Positions 22,490 through 44,655 of a stretch of 64,000 bases of DNA are shown one piece after another (positions within the stretch are counted from its first letter, which is position 1; every line of letters begins with the position of its first letter). Source of the stretch: Membranipora membranacea (lineage: Eukaryota > Bryozoa > Gymnolaemata > Cheilostomatida > Membraniporidae); contig OU612069.1 in assembly GCA_914767715.1 (NCBI GenBank), positions 13,697,387 to 13,761,386 on the forward strand, given 5' to 3'. The position numbers and the translations under genes were made by a program. Under the pieces are notes generated by a model. That model had not been told where the DNA came from and did no database searches. It worked only from the letters and a program-made list of their open reading frames with translations.

Positions 22490-22870
22490 TGATCACAAAA
22501 ATATTAGGAGCTCGATGAAGGAGACTTGGAGGAAGATACGCAAGAAAAAATGCGAAAATAACACAGAGTAATCCAGAATAACCACTTGATTATTAAATAA
22601 TTTTGTTGTTGCAGAACTAAGTAGTATGTGAGCGTGAATTGTCTTCTTTTTAATGAGGAGCCCACAACTCTCCACAGCAACATTTTTCTTCGCATTCTCA
22701 TTCACAATAGTAAATTTATGAAGCTTGTAAGAGATATGACTTAGCCAACGTAAGCAACCGAATAAAACGCCATCCAAATTTTGGACATAATAGACTTAAT
22801 TCCATAGAATAAACTGACAAAATGGTCTAACGCCTGCAACACACAATATTAATATAACAGAGTCTAGGTT
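22490..22870. repeat. segmental duplicate of 19.5-19.9 kb
   Basis: This shares with 19470-19860 the blocks GAATTGTCTTC(C/T)TTTTAATGAGG, ACAACTCTCCACAGCAAC and a diverged stretch around ACATGGTC/AAATGGTC. It lies directly after the Kunitz gene. The minus-strand 94-codon frame over it is not supported as a gene. Confidence 0.65.
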
Positions 22871-24520
22871 TCAAGTGACAACAATTCTTTTATTTGGTAT
22901 AGTAATTAATCAGAAAAGAACTGCAAGTATAACGGAATCGTATACAGAGCTTTTATAAGAACAAAAAAACCATGATAAGGATAGACCTCCAGAACGACTC
23001 TCTATTAAAGAATAGAAAAAAGCCTATCAGGGACAAAATTTTATTTCATCGAATAAAAGGAAGAACTTGCTAAGGTATAACAACAACACAGTGCAGTCAT
23101 TTTTTTCCATATGACATCATGTTTTGAGAATGCGCATTATTACTTCACCAGTTTTGCTAAAATGTCTCGCAGTCAAAAATCCCGGCGCTAGTCTTTAGCG
23201 ACGAGAAAAAGGCAGCCTGCCAAATGGATTAATTGCCAGTAATCCATGAATTGCTGCTCACATAACAACTTGAGTTTGAAATAGCACCAACAAAATAGCA
23301 AAACAGTAAAGACTAGTAGTGAAAAGTATAGTAGTTCTGACATTTAATGCGCAGCAAGTGAGGAAAAAATTATTCTGTATCGGGTTGTTCTTGGTGGCGG
23401 AAACTGCCGTCGTGTTATTAATTCTTTGCCCACGACTCACGCAGGCTGAAGACTTGGTTAATGATTGGTAGAGTATGTTATATTGACTTGTGTATATATT
23501 TTATCAATGCACACGTTTTGGTCTGAGATAGGCAATGCAATGCCTGCTTATTGAAAGCTGCAAAGAGAAACACTGGTTTTTGCTCAAAAATTGCCTAAAG
23601 TTTAGAGTAAGTAACAAAAAAAAAGACTGATGAGAGAGGGGTGGTTGCCACACAAGCATCGCGCAGCACTCGAGAACACACACTATGTATATTATTACTA
23701 TGTACAGAAATCCGCGGCCGACGTCCATGACGTTGCGCTCATAATACTATGTATACAATTACCTAGTTTGAAAGACTTGACCGGCCAATAACAACAAAGC
23801 TGCAGTTTATATTCAAATGTAATCTGCAGAAAAAAACTGCACTCCATAAAATCTTCTCTTTTATCAGAGCTTCAGTTGAGATTTCGCTGCACAGCAGCTG
23901 TGTTTAATATTCTGTAGCCGAGTCAGCAGCCAGGCCATACTGGGCAGGCAAGTATATATACATTATCAAACTGTTGGTCGATGCTTTCTGCTCAGAGAGA
24001 AAGTGATAACTAACAAGTGTGAGGTGGCGGCGCGATGAGATACATGTAGCAATACAACAAACAATTCAATTTAAACTTCGCAAAATTTCTGTTTAAACTT
24101 GGACCTAAGAAAATTTCAATAGAACCTAAATGTACACCCTATAATAAAGTATAAGTTATGTTTTCCGTTAATCGCTAATTTTTCGCTCTCTCACGTACAT
24201 CACAATAAATAACTTATGTAGTGTGATAATAATAAAAAATGATCAGCATCCACATAATAAATAAATACTGACCAGTGACTTTTGAATGGCAGGCGCATTG
24301 CGTTTCTCAGGGGTTTTGTGTGCATCAAAATCAGCCAATCATCAACTGACTTGATACATCGTCGTGGGATTCCCTGCACCAACTGCGGGAATCCCAAAAC
24401 GATCGTTTGCTACAAATTTCTTTTTCTGTCGTGAAAACTTAATTTGCATTGAATAGTAAAACTGTATAATAATATCTGACTTCAGCCAACATGGACGAAT
24501 TGTTTTAGTTAGATCAAAAG
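22871..24520. other. intergenic between Kunitz and DDX3 genes
   Basis: No paired exon signals were recognised on either strand. A small palindrome GGGATTCCC...GGGAATCCC lies at about 24366-24396, and TATATATA at about 23950. TTTATT near 24527 is a candidate poly(A) signal of the minus-strand DDX3 gene. Confidence 0.5.
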
Positions 24521-24932
24521 GGCGGATTTATTTCTTCTACACTTCACCGACTCCCAGGGGTGGAGGCAGCAATGGGGGAGCAAATTCTTTCAAAACGGCA
24601 GAGTGCGGGGTTTTCCGGCGGGGTTTTCCTACTTTTATGACGGCAGAGTTGTCACCACTTGGATTTTTTACAAACAAAAAGAGGAACAGATATCGGAATA
24701 ATAATAAAAAGGAAACCTAATGGTACCAGAACCACGTACCATAAATTATCCTGACGATGGATACTAAGGCAAAAACTAACATTAAGTCTACCGAGTAACT
24801 ACAATTAACAAAGTGGGATAAGAAACAAAAGAAACTTCTTCGGAACCTCAGAAGAAGTCGTGATGATGATGATGATCGTTGTTGACTCCAATATACGATC
24901 ATCGGTTCTGATTTACTCTGACACGCGGCCAA

Positions 24933-35455
<10,523 letters not shown>

Positions 35456-35865
35456 ATTACAATAAGAAATACTTCTTTAATTCAAAAAATTTAGATAGCA
35501 CAAAAAAATAGCCAGACCCCACGCAATGCGACCTGCCACAAAGTGTTTGTGCCGGAAATTCTTTGTCAAATCTAGGTCTGATTAATCACATTGTTTTGTG
35601 ACGGGTGTCGTAAACTAGAATGTTCCACTATTTTTGTGAGTAGACAACTCTGTAATGATGATATTCAGAACAGTCTGGATAGACTTAGCAACAGGGAGTT
35701 TGTGAGATAAGGAGATCTCCCCGGTTTAAACCTTTGCTGATTGGGGTAGGGGTTCCCCATACCAACAAAGCTTGTCTATACTGGCTAGGATAGACCCGAC
35801 AGGGGGTTTAGGCATAGGTTATTGTCAACGATCACTCAGGAATGTACACTTGACATTTTACTTAC

Positions 35866-35956
35866 ATCCTCAGGCAAACCCCTAATGTGTTTCTTGCCCT
35901 TGACAATGCATGGTTTATAAACAGCTCTATTGTCGGACTGCAGACTTATCATAGAC
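35866..35956 (-). CDS. orphan exon candidate upstream of DDX3
   Basis: On the minus strand an acceptor (CCTTTCTGTAG) and a donor (GAT/GTAAGT) enclose 91 nt. Only one frame is open. It reads S-M-I-S-L-Q-S-D-N-R-A-V-Y-K-P, then a basic stretch KGKKHIRGLPED, phase 2 in and phase 0 out. The other two frames have stops. It does not join in frame to the DDX3 start codon, and I found no partner exons. It could be a non-coding first exon of DDX3, an exon of an unseen gene, or a decayed duplicate. Confidence 0.35.
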
Positions 35957-36365
35957 CTACAGAAAGGAAGGAGGAAGGCTAAACCAAAATGCGATTCCTC
36001 AGCTTCATAGCTGTCATCACTCTGATCAATTCATCGGGTTGAGGTCCAAGTCATTTGGACAAAATTTTATTTCATTCAATTATGTCGAAACAATACGTTG
36101 TTCAATTTCAGACAATTTAAAAATGCTAGAAACATGACATCATCAACATGAGAAATCTCTTGATTTTAGGATACTGTCTACTGTTTACTGTTCACATCGG
36201 TAACGCGATTAACATTCAAGCAATGAACTCCCTCTCCCTTCTCAATTCCAGGCAAAATTTAGCTTTAGTATGACCAACATAAACATCAATCCTGTGATAA
36301 ATGTTATTTGTCAGCGGCTATATTCAGCATAACTTCAATTGTGTGATAACATGTATGAGTTGAAC

Positions 36366-36855
36366 CCATAGACTTAATAAAAACCTAGACAGGACACTAT
36401 ATTGAGCATCAGCATTGAGGCACTGAGGCATCTAATTGTGGGCGACGTAACGACATTGGAAGGTGTAAAAGCAATGATGCTATCATTGATTTACTGTCCA
36501 AAATCCAGGTTTTTTGTCGATAACTAGATCAACTTTGATCGGATTTTGAGTTTGAAAATTACAATAGATTTAGCAGCTTGTCTTGAACAGTTTGATATTA
36601 ATTTCAGACAAAAAATAATTTTAGAAGAAGAAATAGCATCAAGTTAATAGCAAGATGTTGCTGCAATTTTCAAATTCAATATCCAATCAAAATTGATCGA
36701 GTTATGAACAAAAAACCTGGATTATGGACAGTAAATCAATGATAGTAACATTGCTTCTACACCTTCCAGTGGCGTTACATTGCCCCACAATTAAGTGCCT
36801 CACTTCAGCTGTATATGGTGTCCTGTCCTGTCTAGGTTTATTATTAAGTCTATGA
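36366..36855. mobile_element. 490-bp foldback element
   Basis: CATAGACTTAATAAAAACC at the left and GGTTTATTATTAAGTCTATG at the right begin a nearly full-length palindrome. Inner blocks (TGTAAAAGCAATGATGCTATC, complementary to GATAGTAACATTGCTTCTACA) continue the pairing almost to the centre near 36605. There is no coding capacity. This is the longest inverted repeat in the window. Confidence 0.85.
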
Positions 36856-37820
36856 TTGAACCTTATCATCCTGGTAGCCTTGGAGTTATCGGTTAATACA
36901 AAAAGGGTGGATTACTCATATTCATAATATTGACGACGCTTGGATTCTCCAACTAAAATCAGATTAAGCATCTAAGTGACAATCCAATTACAGATTGATG
37001 TCTTATTAATTTCTGCTGACATTACATTGAACAGATGTCGTCTGTATATTATTATTCTTGAGATGAAATATTAGCTATAATTTAGTTGGAAGTGGCTAGC
37101 ACTATGGCTAGCACTATGGCTAGCACAAGGTGTAAGCTAGCACTATATTTTTACTAGCTGAAGTTGAAGCCTTTTAAAGAGAATGTGAGGAAATATTAGC
37201 TATTCTCTAGGAAATCTAGCTAACATTGAGCGGCCCTTGAACTATAGTCTCGGCAGGCCAACCCAGACAGCTTGCACAGGCAACTCAAACTGAAGCTAAA
37301 AAATTCTTGCGTTCATTTACTCCTCTATGGTAGAAATTATCTCGAATAAGCAGAAAATCTTGTATATCAAGCGAGAATAGGCCAAAATATTTCTGCTGAG
37401 TGTATTGATGATAATCATGATTATTTTTATCACTTTATGATTTACTGACAAGATGGAAACAGGAATATAGAACAGTTCATGAGACAAAACAAGAAATTTT
37501 TAAAAAATAGCCAGCTCTGAAATTTAAAAATATTGTTGTTTTTTATAATAAAACTCTGGAAAAAATTTCAACAATTTGTTAGTTGATTATTGTATATTGA
37601 GAACCACAGAAAAATTGATAATTCATGTTCGTTCACAATTTATTCCTTACAATTATACTACAGTAATAGGAAGGAGTGAGTCTAGCTTCAATTTTCAAGA
37701 CTCAATTCAATTTTCTCTTTTCTACTGGTTTGTTCTCTGATAAAGCAAGGAGTTGTAGGTCTACCAACTCCTTGGATAAAGTCAGTTTCTTTTAATTTAT
37801 GACATTAGTTGTAAATAAAT
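36856..37820. other. intergenic, AT-rich
   Basis: No supported exons. A tandem CTAGCACTATGG repeat lies at 37097-37145. An acceptor-like CTATAG at about 37250 is followed by a 33-codon open frame without a partner or recognisable motif. Confidence 0.5.
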
Positions 37821-38652
37821 TCACATCAAAGTACGAGCTGTTGTTGTAGAGGAAGTTGAGGTAGTAGGTGTTGGATTAATGTTGCAGTATTTCAGACACC
37901 CACCATAACCTGGCTTACACGCGTTGTATCCATACTCGGCATATCCACCTCCAAATTTCTTACAGCCACGGTAGTGTTTGTACTCACAGCATATCATAAT
38001 ATCACCTCCAACCATGATCTGCAATATCGGTCTTTATAACATATAGAACTGGTACTGGTAGTGGTAGTGGTATGAGTGCAAAGGAGCAGTTAAGTTATGT
38101 TTTGTTTCGAATAGTGTTTGAAATTCAGATAAAAATTTTGGAGCTGCTCTGAGGCATATCTGGTATGAGATTGATTAGCAGGGACCGGCCTACCGGGGTT
38201 ACGTTGACAAAAGTCTAAAAAAAACATTCACTTGATTGAAAAAATATAAGAACACCTTTTGGACCCTTTTGGACCCTTTGGGAGGCCTGAAATTCAGTGA
38301 TGCAGCAAAACAGCAAAACCTAGGACAAGCCATGCCGTGAGTCTGGTTTACACCATATCTGGAATCATCATGAGCAGGGGCTGCTTTATGGGCTAGGCTG
38401 CCATTCCCAAGCCAGAATGTTCCCAGTATGTTTGCAGGCAGGTTCACCTTGTGCGTTTTGAACTTTTGGGTTTTTCAGATGTTTTTGATTGGCCAGGGAG
38501 CCTGCTTACTAACCACTACAGTTACTACTCACAGCGGAAGCTCCAGACTGAAAACCATTTCCAGACTGTTCTACTGGTGCTGCTGAAGAAGATGATCTCT
38601 CTCCAGACAGAACCACGCAGATTATCACCCAGAAGATAGCCACAATCCTCAT
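37821..38652 (-). CDS. secreted six-cysteine peptide A
   Basis: Exons 38652-38533 and 38018-37821 join in phase 0 (GCT/GTGAGT, ATTGCAG) and encode 105 aa. A 5'UTR intron is predicted, with its acceptor at 38659 only six bases before the ATG and a donor after 39196. Residues 1-17 (MRIVAIFWVIICVVLSG) are a signal peptide, followed by a Ser-rich linker. The second exon holds the mature domain with C50, C51, C59, C74, C81 and C85, that is CC-x7-C-x14-C-x6-C-x3-C, with Gly/Tyr-rich loops, and a Thr/Ser-rich tail that could be O-glycosylated. I do not recognise the family. The gene at 41.6-42.4 kb is a diverged paralogue with the same framework. A secreted disulfide-stabilised peptide is expected; no activity is assigned. 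Confidence 0.78.
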
Positions 38653-39195
38653 TCTTAGCTAGGTCAATTAGATAATATTTAATAAAAAATGTTGGAAAAA
38701 ATATGGTCAAATTCAAAAGCCAACATCACAGCTTGCAAACAAACTGGAGCACACCTTGAGCCAAAAAAATACATCCAGTGAACCTCAAGGGTGTCATAAC
38801 CAGGGTTTTCTTTCATTTTCTTATGGGTTAGTGGAGCAAATTATCAGTACCTAATTTAAGTAGAATGGAGTTGATATTACATAAAAGACAGCTAATGTTT
38901 CGATTGAGTTGCCAGCTTCACAAAACTTTCATGCCATGAATGGTCTGCAAAACTTCAAAAAAGAACAAGTTATGGCAAATAATTGACAATTGTTCATTAA
39001 ACTGTTTCAACTTTGGGAATTACTTTAATCCTATAATTTATATAATGTTAGTAATCCATTTAGACAATTTGGTTTCCGTGAATCATGAAAGTTCTCTTCG
39101 AGATAAGACTAAAAGCTTGGCAAGACAGCAATAATATATATAATATATAATATAATATATAATATTTTAGTTAAAATTTATCTTCAACAACTCAC

Positions 39196-39480
39196 CTTGC
39201 AATAAATTATAAATCTTTTAGGCAGTCTTCACTCTCTCCCACTTGAAACTCAGAAATCTCCAGACCAAATCATGAAGACAAACCTCTGAGATTCTAACAG
39301 CTCAATCTGCACTTAATTCTACAAACAATCACAGACATGCACTGGAACAAAATAACTGATGAACACTTGTCGACCGACCGCTCTTGAGACGAATTGAGGG
39401 CGACACTTTCTAAACAATCAAAGTATTCATTGACATATGATGTATAGATCATCGCTTGGCTCTCGCCGACAATCAAAGGC
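39196..39480 (-). promoter_or_regulatory. predicted 5'UTR exon of six-Cys peptide A, with an upstream ORF
   Basis: A donor (GCAAG/GTGAGT ending at 39196) matches the acceptor before the peptide A start codon. The putative leader contains a 62-codon minus-strand frame (39482-39294) ending in a Cys-rich stretch, CMSVIVCRIKCRLSC. If this leader is correct the frame would be an upstream ORF; it may equally be chance. The transcription start was not located. Confidence 0.4.
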
Positions 39481-39499
39481 ATCGGTTTTACAAGACGAT

Positions 39500-41600
39500 T
39501 GCACCTGTAAACAAACAGAGTTGATAGATCACACTTGCTGCCAGCTGTTGTGGCAGCACTGGCTCTGAGATTAAAGGGATAGAAGGGTCAGAATATTTTG
39601 TTTGTCTTTGATCAGGAAAGCACAGGTTTTATCGAAATGGAGAGTGTTAACATCAAAGGCACACAAGTTTGGTTAAAAACAGTTTCCTGTTCTACGTTTG
39701 AAAATATATACCCTATATATATAAATATACCCTTCTAACGCATGATAAAAGTCTCTATGAAGTTGCCTAGCCCAACAACCTTGTTTCTGCAGTCTAATCA
39801 GATACAGTTAGGTATTTTCTGAATCAGTGAATTTGGCCTAGAGACTTTCTCATCATTATGGTTTGAATATATTTGATCAGGTTTAATTCTTCCTTGATAT
39901 ACTATACCAGCATGTAATCGCCCCTGTGGGAGCAGGAAGGTTGAAGTAAAATGAATTCAGAATACTATATCATAGATGTCATTGTCTCATATTTCTTTGG
40001 CGTTAGGGAGCAGGGCCTCGGTTTTGCCGCCTACGAAAAAGAATCAGAGATCAGGCTTAGATCATGGTTCGCTGACAGGGCTAGATCCAACTATATAAGT
40101 GTGCATCCTTTTTCTTATTAATTTACATGAATGGATGGAAATGCTCTCTAAGGTCAGCTTATAAATGGGATGTGAATGAAACTCATAGCTGATTCATAAA
40201 TGCAAAATGAAAATATTTATAACCAACTTCGAATCAGCTCAAAAAGTCCATTATATAGTTGATGTTGATTACAAAGAGCCTCTATCAGTTTACTAAACCA
40301 TACTCCAGGGGTGAAGCATAATTATGAGATTAAATCTAATTCTTAGTCAGAACAATAGGAACACCAATCAATCTACCTGATAAAGCTTTTCTAAATTATT
40401 TGAGATTATAAAGGTTGCCCAGTACAATAAGTAACCTTTGGTGATAATAATACTAGCTGGTTTGCCCAATGTCAGTGAATCATGATCTGCTGCTTTAGCT
40501 GTTGCCTTTTGTTCAAGTTATACTAAAATAAGAATTTGGATTGAAATTGGCGTCGGTCATGATTGTCATCGATACACTTCAGAGTTAGGTATTGGTGATT
40601 TGAAACTCAACTCTTCTCATCATTTTTTTTTCTATACAATTTTCAGAATTTTTATTCGAAACCTTGTGATAATGTTGATAGACAACCAGAGTGGAAATCA
40701 ACATTTTTAATCCATGGCAGTTAAAGTGCTCAATAAATGACCGGGTAGCTGGTAGTGGCATTCCATTTTCATTCACATCCCCACTCAGGAGGTTAATAAA
40801 GAAATGTCAATACTAGTGACCCTGGCAGGGCTCACTCACATAAGCTTATGCACTGCATTTTATCACAGTCATTAAAGGACATGCATTTGTAGTCTGCTTA
40901 TACTGTCAAGTCGCTGTCTTAGCAGTGAAAGCGTCGACACTAGTTACTATTCGTTGTAAAATTAGCCTAAGATGTTTAGTATGGTGTTGCCTGCATCTTT
41001 TTCTTTTTCAATAGAAGGTTTCTTTTTCTGATGAACTGAATTTTGTGTCTATATAGCAATGTTCGCAAGGCTATGGATCTGGAAGTGCTTGAGATATATG
41101 ACATGAAAGTTATCAGCAACAAAATTATTGTTCTAGTTTTTGTCATATTTAATTTCAGTTTGGGCATTATTGAGGAAACTACAAAAAAATATCATTTGAC
41201 AAACAGACAGCAGCCAGAATAAAAAATTTGAGGGGCTGTTGAAGCTCAGACTCATAATCACAGAGATAGCAGAAATAGCCTTGTCAGGCGGCGACAACAG
41301 AAAGTGGCTGCCTGACAGGCTATAGCAGAACTATATTGAAAAACTTATTCAAAAATAACAATGTGACTGTAGACTGATTATCAAATATATTAATATTACC
41401 GAAATTCATTATATTTCTCACATTTATGACAAAAAAATTTGCATAGCTGCAAAGTGCAACTGTACTGTTGATAAAGAGGGATTGATAAAAGCATCAGTTT
41501 GCCGTGGTCTTACAGAAAATAATTGAAGAAGAAATTAAATTTCCATTTATGTATTCTTTTTTAGTCTTTTAACACGACAACTGCATAATGGAAGACAATC
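39500..41600. other. intergenic between the two six-Cys genes
   Basis: No third copy of the CC-x7-C framework was found. A minus-strand frame at 41167-40976 encodes a 63-aa chain with a hydrophobic N terminus (TRTIILLLITFMSYISS) and a very basic C terminus; it has no splice or homology support. A hAT-like MITE lies at 41276. Confidence 0.45.
41276..41322. mobile_element. hAT-like MITE, 47 bp
   Basis: The ends TAGCCTTGTCAGGC and GCCTGACAGGCTA are inverted repeats. Direct TAGCAGAA repeats flank it (41267-41274 and 41323-41330). This is the smallest member of the TAGCYTTGTC family. Confidence 0.78.
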
Positions 41601-41601
41601 A

Positions 41602-42357
41602 CTACTTCTTATCTCTGTGGACACACAATCTCTCACACTGCTGGTTTCTGGCGATACAGTCCATGAACTCTGTATCCAGGGTGTACTCCAGGTCTGTAGT
41701 GGTTCTGGTACACATGTGTATGTGTCCATAGTCACAGCAGTAGAGTCTCCAAACACGATTATTCTATCAAATATTATTTTGTAATGTATTCAAATCGATG
41801 TAATGCGATGTGCGAATGTAAAACTTGATAACATGGCAAGCAGGTGATATACAACCTGCAGTTACAGACTCAGTAAAAGTAAATTTGTTGATGGCATCAC
41901 TTGGTAAATCTAGGGGCTCTCTTGACGAGCAAAGCAGAGTTGAATTTCAATTTTATATAACTTTTGTTTACTCATACATTTCTAGGGTCTTATTTTCTAC
42001 TTTTTCTCGGCACCTAATGGAAAGAATGGTAAATTGTGACGATGCAAACAACAAAGCTATAAGTACGAACTTTTCCATGTGAAAAAATACATGTGATTTT
42101 ATTTGTAGGAAGGCTTATTCACTCTGCAAGGTGAACTCAAATCAAATGCAAGAAGATAATTTACCAGCAACATTACAAATTCTCAAGTTCATGAGAGACA
42201 TATTTAGTGGATTTGCCTGATGTTTTTTTCTCACCCCAAGTAGGCCCTGAGCCGAAGACCCCTCAGCTTGTCCCGTCAAATGAGAGACGACTACAAGGAT
42301 GAGCATTCCCACAATCCACCGCAGTTTCCTCTCCATTTTATTATTTTGGTCTTCCAT
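41602..42357 (-). CDS. secreted six-cysteine peptide B
   Basis: Exons 42357-42235 and 41763-41602 join in phase 0 (GGG/GTGAGA, TTTGATAG) and encode 94 aa. A second in-frame ATG at 42336 would give 87 aa and leaves a better placed signal peptide (RWIVGMLILVVVSHLTG). A 5'UTR intron is predicted between a donor after 42678 and an acceptor just above 42393. The mature exon has C50, C51, C59, C77, C84 and C88, that is CC-x7-C-x17-C-x6-C-x3-C. It shares CC-x-Y-x-H with peptide A but little other identity. The frame encoding this domain is not the longest one here; the longer overlapping minus-strand frame (41756-41547) has scattered cysteines and no acceptor in phase. The family is not recognised. 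The basic C terminus ends HRDKK. Confidence 0.75.
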
Positions 42358-42677
42358 CAATATTCAATTCAATAGTCTCCTGGTAACGAAATCCTAGATG
42401 AAATAAAATGACAAGTGACATGTTTGAGTGGGATGTCTTGTGGGAATTTGAAGATGATTTTTGATTTTTTTTATGACAGTTTTTATATTGGCATTCAAGC
42501 AAGGAAGCTTTTAAAATTTGGAAACTGAATTACACATTAAATATTCTGGTATTCAGAGGGTAACAAAATATCAAACTCCGGAGGTAATGAAAGATATTGA
42601 ATGTGACTGGATGAAAAAAAGGAGAATGAAATGAATCCTGGAAATTACTAACAATAAATGAAACCATAAAGTCTTAC

Positions 42678-42800
42678 CAACAAGAGTTTGCTGCTTATCT
42701 GAAGGTGGAAGTGAAAATGTCTGACCGTAGTATTTGGCTCAAGAGCTAAACATCTTGGCACACTCTTCAGTAGGAGTGTATTGCTACACATTAGATCTCC
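42678..42800 (-). promoter_or_regulatory. predicted 5'UTR exon of six-Cys peptide B
   Basis: A donor TTG/GTAAGA ends at 42678. Its arrangement (a leader exon, a short intron, then the signal-peptide exon) mirrors that of peptide A. The upstream limit is a guess. Confidence 0.35.
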
Positions 42801-43392
42801 CGGCATGCATATATAATAATATGTATAGTAGCCTATAGTAACTCTTTCTATATTCTATAATTGAGGTTGTGCTATTAATATCGCCACTAACTTTTATTGA
42901 TGGGGTTAGGTAATCACATGGTTGAAACCGGTTGATCAAGGGGTGGGGATATTGCTACACCCCTTTACAAGAAACTCCTGCAGCAGCACCCACCCAAAAC
43001 TGCGGGAGAGCTTATTATTTATCATGTACATCAAACGCTGACATAGTTTAATAACCTCAACAAGGCTAGCACACTCCAAATTAACCTGTTAGATGTCAAA
43101 CTGCTACTTCTCTTCAAAACACATGCCACACACCCACCTCTCCATCAGATAACTCGAAAATTTCACGATTTCTTATTTAGCCATCTTTACAGTTTTGGAT
43201 CATTAATCCATATCAACACAGCTTAGCTTGGCTAAACTAAAATTAATCAAAGTAATGTTCAAATTTCTTTGAATCTAGCCACCTTTGTTATAAAAAAAAA
43301 CAGTCAGTTATCAATTAAAAACAGTGATCAATTGAAAACAGTTATCAATTAAAAGGCATTCAGACACATGCATTTACATATTTCATGTCTAA

Positions 43393-44655
43393 AGACAACT
43401 CATCCACACTCTAAAGCGACTAAATTTTGCAGAGTCAACAACAAAATTATTTACATCCTATCTTTCACATCGAACCCAAATCATGAAAGTTGATCATGAT
43501 CAGTCCAGTGCACTACCGATTACATGTGGAGTACCCCAAGGAAGTGTTCTAGGTCCAATCTTATTCAATCTTGCTATCAATGATCTCCTTAACAAGCACA
43601 AAACTGCATTCGCTTACGCTGATGACACCGTTATTTACTGCACAGCAACAGATATCCCTACCTTAATGGATAAATCTGAGTCATTGATGAGAGAAGTATC
43701 GAATTGGTATTCAAACAATCTCCTTCAACTCAACTTATCCAAAACTCAATACTGTATTTTCTCAAATAGGAAAGTAGATGATTTTTACCAAATCCAAATA
43801 AACAATTTGAAAATAGAATCCAAGCATTCACTCAATCTTCTTGGAGTTATTCTTGATTCAGAACTTAGTTTAACCCCTCAGGCTAATGCCACCGCCTCTA
43901 AAGCAAACAAAATGGTCTACTTGTTATCAAAACTAAAAAAATACATGACAGTAGAAAACTCATTGAAGACTTACAAATCACTGATCAGACCTATAGTAGA
44001 ATACTGCTCATCATTGTACCTTGATGGTTTAGCCAAAAATTCAGATACATTAGAAAAAGTACAAAATAAAGCATTCAGAATCATAACTTCAGCCCCCAAA
44101 CAATTTTCTGTCACATCTGGCCGCTTGCTCCTAAATTTACATACTCTCCACAGTAGAAGGAATTTTCTTTTTCACAATTTTGTCAAATCGAGGGTCCATA
44201 AAGGCCGTGCATCCAAGCACATACTTCATCTCGTTAGCAAATCAAACAGACATACACGATCACTTCGTAGCAACTGTGCAATAATTAAACCCTCATTTAG
44301 ATCAAACCTAGGCAAATCAGCCTTTTTAAATATTTTTCATACATTTGTAACTAAATCAACCAAGCCTCATGAATCATTATCATTTAATCCCACCTAATGT
44401 TGTTAACTTGTATTTTTATTTGCCACTCTCTGTTTCTTCTTTTCTTTTTTCATCTTATTCATGCAATTTATGATACCATGCTTTCATTATCCTACACACT
44501 ATATAGTATGTAACACCCTACCACTTATATCTTTTTATTCAAGTCATTTTTTGTATCTATGTTAATGTGTATGAGGTCAACAAGTTATTTTTAATTTGCT
44601 TTAATTATAAACTTTTAGAAAACCTCAATAAATAAATAAATAAATAAATAAATAA
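43393..44655 (+). pseudogene. 5'-truncated non-LTR retrotransposon (CR1/Jockey-like) reverse transcriptase
   Basis: An open frame from about 43393 (ATG at 43483) to 44397 covers the second half of a LINE reverse transcriptase: SYLSHRTQI, GVPQGSVLGPILFNLAINDL, the catalytic box FAYADDT, LNLSKTQ, LLGVILD and a C-terminal YKSLIRPIVEYCSSL thumb segment. Stops interrupt the frame upstream where an FD-x-VDH-type motif would lie, and no endonuclease domain is present. The 3' UTR (44400-44640) ends in a (TAAA)n tail, typical of this class. The copy is dead but recently active in appearance, since the retained frame is intact over more than 330 codons. A 65-bp fragment of the same 3' end lies at 12855. 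Confidence 0.9.

Noticed and set aside
41547-41756. 69-codon minus-strand frame as the mature exon of six-Cys peptide B
   Set aside because: It has no acceptor in phase with the signal-peptide exon; the overlapping frame ending at 41602 keeps phase and the paralogue cysteine spacing.
42142-42360. 72-codon frame beyond the donor of six-Cys peptide B exon 1
   Set aside because: The sequence after 42235 is intron; splicing at GTGAGA joins the cysteine-bearing exon in phase.
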